A stretch of DNA of 64,000 bases from Prostheceraeus crozeri (lineage: Eukaryota; Platyhelminthes; Polycladida; Euryleptidae). Below, one piece after another: positions 9,059 through 18,900 of this stretch. The notes below the pieces were generated by a model that made no database searches, was not told the DNA's origin, and was given only the letters and a program-made list of their open reading frames with translations. A program made the position numbers and the translations under genes. The first letter of the stretch is position 1. Each line of letters starts with the position of its first letter. The stretch covers positions 1 to 64,000 of the forward strand of contig CAJQUW010009279.1 in NCBI GenBank assembly GCA_907163375.1. Reading direction: 5' to 3'.

Positions 9059-9486
9059 TTATGTCGTCCACGTTTGGGTGGTTTTGGAATATATAGGATG
9101 GATTCCATATGCATGGAGAGAGAGGCTATTTTATTATCCTTGTGTCGACCATAATATAGCCCATTCACTTTGAAAAGGATATCCCAAGTACCTTCTCCGA
9201 GCTCATCACATCTGATGGGTATTGAATGATCTCCATCCTTCTTATAGTAAGTACACCAATGTGATACCGGTAGGCAAATGTGATTACCATCCCAAATCTT
9301 TCTATAGGGAGTATCCTTGTCATCTCTAGCCTTCCACTCTTGAGCAAGAGGAGTAGGAATGTCCATATTTAATGTCACGTACTCCTCAATAATATCAAGT
9401 TGGTGGCAAATGTACGGACTCACGGGGATCCGTCTGTAGTCCCCATACTGATTGTGCATTATCTTGACATCCGTGGAAGGCAGCAT
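9055..9486 (-). CDS. Polinton first minus-strand gene, unknown function
   Basis: I do not recognise this 143-residue protein. Aromatic and His residues are frequent (PVSPYICHQLDIIEEY, 'HICLPVSHWCTYYKKDGDH', 'GLYYGRHKDNKIASL'), and the carboxy end is basic and Pro-rich (IPKPPKRGRHN). It is the first gene after the TATA box near 9845 and probably heads the minus-strand unit. Confidence 0.45.
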   Translation of the reverse strand: MLPSTDVKIMHNQYGDYRRIPVSPYICHQLDIIEEYVTLNMDIPTPLAQEWKARDDKDTPYRKIWDGNHICLPVSHWCTYYKKDGDHSIPIRCDELGEGTWDILFKVNGLYYGRHKDNKIASLSMHMESILYIPKPPKRGRHN

Positions 9487-9840
9487 TCACGTTTGGAGTA
9501 CTACGCTATGATCGTCATAACGTAAGACTTGTTTAAATTTACGCTGTAGCGGTGTAGGATTATGTACCTTGGTTGTTTCTTCCACTGGCCTCAGTTGTAG
9601 ATGATCTGACCGTAGCGAACCTTGTAACGTTTGACCGCCATTTTGTCCTACTAGTGTAGCAGATGGAGTAGATGCCTGAAAATGAAAAAGATTGTATTAA
9701 GTTTACGTTCAAGGGAGGAGAGGGAGGAAAGTAGCGACTTACCATTTTAGTTGGATAATAGAATAGAATAGAGAGAGAAAATATGCGTCCGTCACTCGTG
9801 TGATTCAACGATGGAATGATTCTCACTGTGGAAGGCTCGC

Positions 9841-9851
9841 TATTTATATAG
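9841..9851 (-). promoter_or_regulatory. TATA box for the minus-strand Polinton unit
   Basis: The minus strand reads TCTATATAAATA here, a near-perfect TATA box, upstream of the minus-strand gene series whose first member starts at 9486. The 9,487-9,840 stretch between them holds no convincing gene and would be leader or a spliced untranslated region. Confidence 0.4.
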
Positions 9852-9904
9852 AAATGCTTGATTCTCATTGGATGATGATCCTCATTGGACAATAACATCA
9901 AGCT

Positions 9905-10600
9905 GATTCCAAATCTGAAATCCGTTTTCCAATCCGATGCTTCGTTTTGAAGCTACAGCCCAAAACGTCCCAAATTCTAACTCTGTCGTTTTTCGCCAAT
10001 GTCCCAAAATCTTAAATGGCGTCTCATATCTAAACGAAGACAGATATGAACAAGCCGATTCTTTCAGTGAATTTGTCTCACTCTTAGCTTTCAAACGAGC
10101 TATGGCACGACTAAATCCGTCCACTGGAAGCCAAAATCGAAGCGAGCTGTCCAGAGGGGGGGACGTCAGCGAAAATTTTTTCTCGCCGATTGCCTTGAAA
10201 CTCACCATACCGATGCAGAATTTCACGCTGAATCCGAATCCGGCCTCCGTTTTCTCATCCGATGCTTCGTTTGGGCGCTACACACCAAAACGTCCCAAAT
10301 TCTAACTGTCGTTTTTCGCCAATGTCCCAAAATCTTAAATGGCGTCTCACATCTAAACGAAGACAGATAGGAACAAGCCGATTCTTTCAGTGAATTTGTC
10401 TCACTCTTAGCTTTCAAACGAGCTATGGCACGACAAAATCCGTCCACTGGAAGCCAAAATCGTAGCGAGCTGTCCAGAGGGGGGGGGACGTCAGCGAAAA
10501 TTTTTTCTCTCCGATGGCGTTCAAATTCACCATACCGATGCAGAATTTCACGCTGAATCCGAATCCGGCCTCCGTTTTCTCATCCGACCACTCCTTCCAC
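9905..10600. repeat. Tandem repeat, unit about 325 bases, two copies plus ends
   Basis: Blocks such as 'CATACCGATGCAGAATTTCA' and 'CGTTTTCTCATCCGA' recur 325 bases apart (10,205 and 10,530; 9,934, 10,259 and 10,584). The two units differ mainly by scattered substitutions. Each contains a run of seven to nine G followed by ACGTCAGCG. I see no gene in it. It lies between the Polinton end and the first R4-like LINE. Confidence 0.85.
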
Positions 10601-10691
10601 TCGAAACAGCCCATTTTACAACCCAACATTCAGCAGATTGCACGAAAAACATCACACACTATAGCCTCAAGACTAATCCTGGCGGTCGGCC

Positions 10692-10805
10692 AAGTCCACC
10701 ACGACACTCTGTCGTTCCAGAGGGGGGGGTGTCAGCGAACAGTTTGTGAACGTGGACCCACCTGGCCGGCACACCACGACACTCTGTCGTTCCAGAGGGG
10801 GGGCG
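10692..10805 (+). repeat. Short duplicated G-run module
   Basis: The sequence 'CGACACTCTGTCGTTCCAGA' followed by a run of G occurs twice, about 72 bases apart. It shares 'CCAGAGGGGGGG' with the 325-base repeat just upstream, so the whole 9,905-10,805 tract probably derives from one repeat family. Confidence 0.6.
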
Positions 10806-10852
10806 CGCCGGTCGAGTGTTTGCCGTTTGCTTACTACTATCCACATACCGGA

Positions 10853-12210
10853 TGTTAGTGAACAAGGTTACAAGTACTTGGGAATGCCTCAACAACAAGT
10901 AAACATGGATGACAAAGCTAAACGAAATGCAGAAGCGGAATATAAGAAGAGACTGGAAAAGATAATGAAATCAAAGCTCAATGGAATGAATAAGATCCAG
11001 GCCATCAATATGTGCGCGATACCGGTCACAAGTTATACCAAAGGAGTAATGAGATGGACCAAGCAAGAGCTAAGTGAAATGAATAGAAAAACCCGCAAGA
11101 TTATGAACATATACGGTGGCCTACTCCCAAGAGCAAACGTCGATCGCCTCTATCTACCGCGGGATCTGGGAGGTAATTGCTTGAAAGACATCGCAGAAAC
11201 AATCGAGGGAGAAGACAGAAGCCTTACAGACTACGCACATAAAGGTCGCGACGATCCACTGCTGGCGGTGGTGAAATATGGTGGTCTGTGCAAGCCGAAG
11301 TCAGAGACCCTTGACGATTGGAAAAAGAAAGCAACAAAGGATAGGCTCACAAGGTGGAACGAGAAGGTGCTTCATGGTCAGTACAATAGACAAATGAAAG
11401 TAGTAATATCAACAGCAGCTTGCTATAAATGGTTGAAGAATGTGAATTTGAAAATAGAAACTAAGGCATTAATAACTGCAGCCCAAGATCAGGCCCTAAA
11501 CACCAAGGTTCACGCGACATATATAGCGAAGACTTCAGCCGACCCGAAATGCAGAATGTGCAAGTCTATAGACGAAACTGTGTCGCACATACTAACAGCT
11601 TGTCCGAAATTAGCTGTAACAGAATACCTAAAGCATCACAACGAATTTGCAAGACTAATTCATAGAAGCATATGTGAACACTACGGCATGAAGGTAGGCA
11701 AGCAAGCATGGAAGCATGGAAGCATGAACCGACCTCAGTGATCGAAAATGAAGACGTTAAAATACTATGGGACTTTGAAATACGTACAGATAGAAGGATA
11801 GCACCAAGGAGACCCGATATTGTCCTCGTCGATCAGAAGATGAACAATGGCTTGATCATAGATATTGCGGTACCAGACGATCACAACATTGGCAATAAAG
11901 AAAAAGAAAAAAATTGAGAAGTTCAAGATCTACGGCTAAAAATAAAGAAGCTTTGAAATATGTCAGTGAACGTAGTACCAACTGTAGTGGGAGCCCTCGG
12001 AGCCCACACTACAAAGCTCCGAAACTACTTGTCGCAAGTACCTGGACAACACCACGAACCTCAGTTGCTTAATAAGGCAGCACTGCTCGGAAGTGCCCAC
12101 ATTCTAAGGCGTACACACTTGACCTCTCTGAGTCCTGGTAGGATTCCGAAGTCAATATGATAACTGACACCGGCTGAAAAAAGAACAGCATCTACGGTCG
12201 TGTACTAAAA
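10853..12210 (+). mobile_element. R4-like LINE, 5'-truncated 3' part
   Basis: The coding part runs from the end of the reverse transcriptase (YKYLGM) through the thumb/linker to the carboxy-terminal zinc knuckle 'CRMCKSIDETVSHILTACP' and a restriction-enzyme-like endonuclease core ('RRPDIVLVDQK', 'IDIAVPDDHN'), split over 10,860-11,741 and 11,708-11,917 with a frame change. The same blocks occur in the fuller copy at 57,686-60,920, from which this one is clearly diverged. Elements with this single-ORF RLE design belong to the R2/R4 side of LINEs. The 3' part (12,000-12,210) ends in A-rich sequence. Confidence 0.8.
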
Positions 12211-12378
12211 AAATGTTTATTTAAAAAAGTTTCAAAAGTCCCAATAATGGTGCTCCAATGTAAATGTGCAGAATTAGAACTCAAGAAAAATCACAACAAA
12301 GTGAAAGAAATACGGAGCAATACTCAAATGGTGAATTCGGATTTATCCAGTCTAGCCATGCATATGATGAAGGATATA

Positions 12379-12669
12379 TCACGAAGTTATGTTGTCAAAG
12401 GTATTTTTGACGGAATTTTTACATCGTTTATCAAATACAAGGTAACCAAAAATAATAGACGCAATCGAAAAGCCTTTAGGAATACCACTTGACTGCACTC
12501 CATAGGAACTGTAAGAGTTTTTCCATCTGACCCTCATCTGACGTGAGCACATATAGTTGTAGATGAAGGTTATAGTGAAACTACTAAACCCATCTCTCAT
12601 CATCTTGCTGGTCAAAACGTCCCGATATGAGGGGATCAACATCGTGTCACGATTCATTGTGATGCACAT
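12379..12669 (-). pseudogene. LINE reverse transcriptase fragment
   Basis: The minus strand encodes a palm piece 'FIYNYMCSRQMRVRW' followed by GVQSSGIPKGFSIAS, equivalent to the GVPQGxxxSP motif of jockey/CR1-type reverse transcriptases. It is only about 100 residues long, with no other domain, and begins 50 bases downstream of the last visible MATE exon. Confidence 0.6.
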
Positions 12670-12720
12670 TAAAATTTCAGATTAAGCAAAAAATAAACTA
12701 ATTTATAGACAAATACTTAC

Positions 12721-12902
12721 CATAAACATAATTGTGTCAATATTATAGAGAATATTTTGCGCACCCAGTAACGTAGAATTCAAGGCTCCACCAATGATGA
12801 CAGCTGTATGGAAGCAGATGGCTTCTGAAGACACCTGAGCGGCACCTCCCGCGCTTAGAATTGCAAATTCTTTCCATGCACACAAGGCTTCCCTTTTGAA
12901 TC
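12721..12902 (-). CDS. MATE exon, TM7 region, last one visible
   Basis: Acceptor TTTCAG, donor GTAAGT. It encodes 'FKREALCAWKEFAILSAGGA', then a Glu-containing helix (SSEAICFHTAVIIGG) and 'STLLGAQNILYNIDTIMFM', typical of TM7 to TM8 in MATE proteins. It ends on a codon boundary. No following exon is visible between here and the LINE and Polinton to the left. Confidence 0.8.
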
Positions 12903-15900
12903 CTGAAAATGACAGCATACATGTCTCACATAAATTTCGAGGAAAGAGAATATTCAAAAGTCTAAAATTACCATTCCAGGTATCACGATATGCCTTGGTG
13001 GCAAGAATGTAGATCACAATTTGACCGACCAACAGACAGTATGTCCCTGTATGACAATAGGGCACTGCTCTAAAAGGAGAAACAATTAATTGGCACATTC
13101 CTGTAGACTTAGATTGCATGAATGGCGTGAAAGATACTTAGCATTTACCAAGCATTTGGAGTCTCGGTTTTGATGATGATAGAAAAGAATAGAATAGAAT
13201 AGTGTTTATATTGCTTTAAATGAAAATCATAATTATGACAATGTAGTGTAGACAGAAAAAGGGTAGCTTTGGTAATCAACGGTTATGAACAGGTAGTGAC
13301 AAAATAATCATGATGGATGATGTCTATAAAATTTGCATGTATATGTAATACTTGCCATGAAAGTAAAAAACGAGTCTTTCATCCTCACAGTGCGACATAA
13401 AGGGATGCAAGGAACGCCAATGTAAGACAACCTATAAGGGATAAGTTCGTGGAGAATGTACGTTCTGTCACTTTCGGCTTTGAGAAATAGGTGCTTGCTA
13501 ATAATCGCACGACGATTTTCAATTTCATTTTGAGAGCAATGACAAGTTCTGGGGTCGTTCCTGTAAATTATCATGTGGACTCCTTTATCAACTCGAGTAA
13601 GACGGCTGTTCAAACACTTTCTGATGCTCACAAAAGCAGGCAAGCGTATTCGCAAACAGATCTAGCACATGAGGAATATACTTGGTAAAGTTCATTGCTC
13701 GAAAGTGGGCGAAACTTACGTAAAACATAAAAGCGTTATTGACAATCTTGATAATATTGTCATAAGAGTCTAAAAACTTAACGTTTCAGAAACAGCAAGG
13801 TCCAAGATATCAACAGATGGAACCATATCGACAGGAACATTATACAGAGATGGATTCTGCATATCAGAATTTTTAGACAAAAAACAGCCTTGGACTTTGA
13901 CACGTTCAAATAAATATTGCTTCTTTCACACCAGTTTGAAACATCTGCGGCAGTGGCACTAACAATGTCAAAAATATGGGCAGGATCAGTGTCAAAAATA
14001 GGCAATATCAGCGTCAGGTCGTCTGCTCATTTCACGCAACATGAAAAGAATTACCTAAATCCCCAGTGTATCGAGAATCATCAAAAAAGTAGAAAAATAT
14101 AGGGAGCAAGAACAGTGCCCTGGTGGAACACCCGACACTTGGAAAAGGTTTCGAAACAACATCTTGTAAAATAACAGAGTATATCCTATCTCGTAGGTAA
14201 TCATTCAGCCATGATACTAATCTACCTGACAAGCCAGGTCTTAAAAATTTGCTATCAATTAGGTCATGATTTAACTTATCAAAGACTTTCTGAAGGTCGA
14301 TAGGGGCTTTCTGAAGTTATAAGGACCGACACGCAGCAATTCCTGTCATCATAATTGTTACATAGGTTGCTCATGATCGCTGTTGTAGTTGAGCATGATT
14401 TTCTAAATTCATGTTGTTCTGGACCGAAGAGCTGTTCAATTTGGGGGTAAATATTCTCCAATGCAATTTTTCATTAATCTTGGCCGGAAGGAGAGTCTGT
14501 GAGATTGATTTTAGCTTCTCAACCTTTTTCGGATGGACTTTGATGCAGGTGTTCTGATGTCGCTTTTCCATTTCGAGAGAAATTTTCTTTGGTCAATCGA
14601 CTTGAGGTAAATATCAGCCAGAGGAACAGCAATGTATTTTGACAGTTACTTATAAATGGAAGGAATATTACTGTCACCCGATGATTTACTCGACTTTACT
14701 TTTGTCAATGCTATCATAACATCAATGAAATTGACTTGTAAACTCTAGCCATCATCAATTAGTTCGCTGTCAACATGTCTCAAATTGCTATTTAGACCAG
14801 CATTGAATTCGTCAACAATCTTGGCCAATGTATTTTGAACGCCACCATATTCGTTTATGCAATTTTCAAACATGTGAATTCTTATGTCTTTACAAGTGAA
14901 TAAAGCCAGCAGTTTCTAAGGTCCATTGGATATATTTTTAATTTTATTGGTCCAAATTTGCTTGCATTTCAGCACCTCGTTTCTCACTTTAATTTTCAGA
15001 TGCTCATATCTACTCCAATCTCTAGCGCGGTATGCAGCCTAGGGGTCATTGATTAAATGCTTAGTCAATGGAGTCAACCATTCCTTCTCATTTAAGCTCA
15101 TAACAACATCAGTTTCTGGGGAATAATTTGATCTATGTACGTCGACAACGTATCAGCTAAGATTTGCCACTTTTCATTTACATTATCGGTACTTCAAAGT
15201 GAGGACCAATCATGGTTATCGACTACGTACTATAGGTTATCTATGTTTGATATTCGAAGATCATACACTTTACGTAACTGAATAAGACGACGTGTTTTCA
15301 TCAGATTTAACAGAACCGTAAAAGGTAATAAACAAGTGATCAGCGTTACCAATAGGAGGGCTATACTTTACATTATCTGGAGTATACGAGGTTGCTAAAT
15401 CTCTCGATATCAAAATGTGATCCAAAATTTTATCTTTTTGTGTTGGGTACAAAATGAGATCAGTTTATTCAAAGTCATTACATAATGTATGATAATTCAA
15501 CTGATTCAAATCACCAGCTATAATAAAACTGTACAAAGGCTTTCAAAACAGAAGATAATTCTATAAATTACTTATAATATCATAAATTGCACTAAGATCA
15601 TTTGAGTTACATGATGGTGAGATATGCGCACATAAAAGATGCAATCGTGCGCTTGGAATTTCAATAATATTAGCAGAAGCACTTTCAGGGAATCAGAAGA
15701 GTACATGAATATCGAAAGGACGCAAAATTTCGTTTACATATACAGCTGTACCTTCTCCTTTCCTTCCATTCCGATCGCAACTTGGTCGGCAATTTCCGAT
15801 CGGTGACTTAGTATGTGAACCAGGTATTCGAAATACTAGAATGGAGCCATGATTCTGTTGCACAGACAATGTCTGTGTAACAGAATACGCACGAAATTGC

Positions 15901-18900
15901 ATTCAATTCGTTTACCTTCGGTAAGAGAGATTGAATATTCACAAGAGATACAGAGAGGTAATCATTAGACTGAGTACATATAAGCATGGGAGGATTAAGA
16001 GAGTTTACTGAAAATTTGCAGCAGACTTTTTTAAACTATTCACTTTTCATCGATTTTTGAACCTAGAGTGCTGTACTTATCTTGAGTTATATTTTTGAGT
16101 CAGCTCAATATGACTGTCGATCACTGAGGAAATCTTTGCGGAATTCAGCTGCATGACCTTATTTCTCTTTTTCTCTATGATGGAATTTATATCATCATGA
16201 TGTGGAGTGAGGGATTGTTCAGGCGGGCTACTGGCTTGGGATTTTAGATCGATAACAGCGTCTAAAGTGCGGTTTATACTTCTACGCGCGTAGCATACGC
16301 GCCGGCTTCCCCGCGCCAAGAGAGAGGAAAATACTCTGACGTCATCACATGAAGAGTGATTCACCCGGTCATTTGGACATGAAGAGAATCTACGCGCGTA
16401 GATTTCGGCAGTTGACTCGCATCTTACTTTTACGCGCTACGCAAGGCCCAGCAAACATGCAGGAAGTTGAGAGAGATGCCGATTTTGAGGATAAATTGAT
16501 AGAGGATGTGAAGAAATATGAGCATTTATACAACACAGGGAGCAGAGATCACAAGGATCAAGAGATGGCAGCCCAATCTTGGATAACTATCGCCGAATCA
16601 GTGGGAAGGAGTGTCTTAGATTGTAAAGATAAATGGAAGTATTTGAGAGACCAGTATGCACGAAAGAGGAAGTCGATGGATGCAAAAAGTGGCGCTCCAG
16701 CTCAGAAGAGAATGAGGTCAACATTCAGAGGCCTGATGTAGTGAGCTCTTCTTCTTCTTCTTCTCTTCTTGCACTTTTTATGTAGCAGATATAAATTCAA
16801 AATGTCGGCGGTTTCTTCTTCTATTTCTAATCGTAGTCACGGACAACGCGGACAACTGTAGACGACGCGTAAAGTATAAACGCTCGCCCGCGCGTATCCA
16901 TAAACATTCCCAATGTTTCGGCAGCATCAGATCACATGATTGCTGACTCTTCTCGCAGCGCGTATGTACGCGCGTAGAAGTATAAACTGCCCTTAAGAGA
17001 TCTTGTTTCGTTACAGTACTTTTTTGTTTTGTCTGTTGATATTGTCTGTTTTTGCACTACAACGTTCAATGTGATATTGATTATGAATTTTCATGCGGTT
17101 GGTAGCTTGCAACATTGTATTCTAAACCAATAATATTTTGTCAAAGATATACTAGTAGTTATAAAATATAGCTGATTAATCTAACGTCAATGACGACTCC
17201 AAACGAACAAATAGATTAAATAACATAACCTTCATGATGGTCAAAGATATTCCATCGAAAATCGTTCTCCCGTTTTTTTAGCATATCCTAATTACTTTGA
17301 TCAGGGAAAGAGACGATGCTGTGCGAGCACAGGTCTAGAAACTTTCAGAAGACGCCAGCACACGTATTTTCAAAATGACGAAGAACATCTGTAAGCGCTT
17401 TTCTTGCAATGCATTCTTACACACTTAATTGTTGCTGAGCTGCTCTCATCGAAATGATATTGGAGGAAGAGATCGAGTGAATCAAAATGTCACTATAACA
17501 GCATATTTAGAGAGAGGAAAGGCCATATGATAATTTAATAAATGTGAGCAAGATCAATACTCATCAGAGGTGGAAAATGAGTCAGGTTGTAAAATTTAAT
17601 TTACGGAATCTCACTTTTGTACCCATTCAAGCATGTATCCGAATGAGAAAAAATTAGCATATAAGATTTCAGAACAGAACTTGACCATGCATTTGCATGT
17701 TGCAAAACCTCACTTTATTAATTTTTCATCAATCACAAGGAGGCGTTCATTTTCAAAGTCACGTACATGTATCTTTTCCTTCGTCCTTCATGCATCACGA
17801 TGATTGAGCAAGAGGAAAATGATGAAGGTAAATCAAAAGTCAAGTCCTTATTTATGAGATAAACCTTTGATAAGAAAACTCACTGATATCCATAGTCCAA
17901 AACGTAAACGAATAGGTATTGACTCCCAATATTGAAAGCAGTGGCAAATAATGTTATTAAAACAGGAGGGTAGATGATGTCCTGCAAAAATGAAGTTCAA
18001 TACATATATTAAATTGAACCAATTTACATGTACATTATCTATATCTATCAATATTTGGCGTGACAAGAAAAAAGTTTCAGTACTTCTCAAATATTATGAA
18101 AAATAATTCCAAGTGTCGATAACAGACACTACTTCAAAAGGTCTTTAAGAAAAAATGATTTTTTACTTTTTCGAAAGTTCAATTTCTGCAGTGAAGCCTA
18201 ATCAGTCCTGATAATCCTGAGCACTTTTATCGAACCCCAACCAGGCACGAAATCATATCAGGCTAGGTATGAAATGGCCTTCTTGTACCAGAAACTCTCA
18301 CGAGACGCGGATACAATCGAGCCCTGGACATTTTGTACCTGCGTAGTCAATTATACTAACTGAATTATCACCGCCTGAGTAGAATCCTTCAACAAAGGTT
18401 CCAGTAAGTGGAACTTTACAGCAATAATCAAAGGATGATGAAAATGACTATTACGCTGTTAATTCAAAGAAGTTTCGATGGAGCAGAAAATTGCATGAGG
18501 TATTCACGTCAAATGAAATATTTTCTGCTGCCTGAAGAATCATCATAGCAGCTTCGCGATTTGTCATCGCTTCAGTCCTGCATTGTAACAGATACCTAAG
18601 TGTTCGATTTTTCTTAGCTAATGGCGTTCGCAAAGTTTGGTAGCCCAATGAGAAGTCGATCCATGCCACAAAGATTGAAGACTAAAGCTTTCGACCAGTG
18701 CATTCTACCAGCCGTAGAAATGAGCAATTTATCTGAAGTTGACTAAAATGGAAATTGACTCAAGGTCGCGGCACATCCGTGGGAACTAAGTTGGGCATAA
18801 ACCACCAATGAAAAGCTTAGAATTGCGCATGTGACTGATTCTAACCCAATGATGCAAACGTTGACATACGTTATCTAAATGAAAATGCTTGCAATTTTTG

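Larger units (their letters stand above)
1..9900. mobile_element. Polinton (Maverick) fossil, right-hand part
   Basis: The gene set identifies a Polinton: adenovirus-type protease, F54H12.2-like major capsid protein, small minor virion-like protein, retroviral-type integrase with chromodomain, A32-like packaging ATPase and several small conserved proteins. The left end and a protein-primed DNA polymerase are not in the window. I could not define the terminal repeat, so the right limit (about 9,900, where a tandem-repeat tract begins) is approximate. The element is broken in a handful of places, but most genes remain long and clearly recognisable, so it is probably fairly young. Gene order is plus-strand genes at 949-2195 and minus-strand genes from 9486 down to about 2240. 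Confidence 0.93.

Noticed and set aside
18590-18700. Minus-strand text LLIGLPNFANAIS and RYLLQCR, resembling the missing MATE exon (GLPxxxxxxxxRYLQxQ)
   Set aside because: The two parts are in different frames, spacing is wrong, and the same DNA read on the plus strand is RTE-type LINE coding (MPQRLKTKAFDQCILPA).
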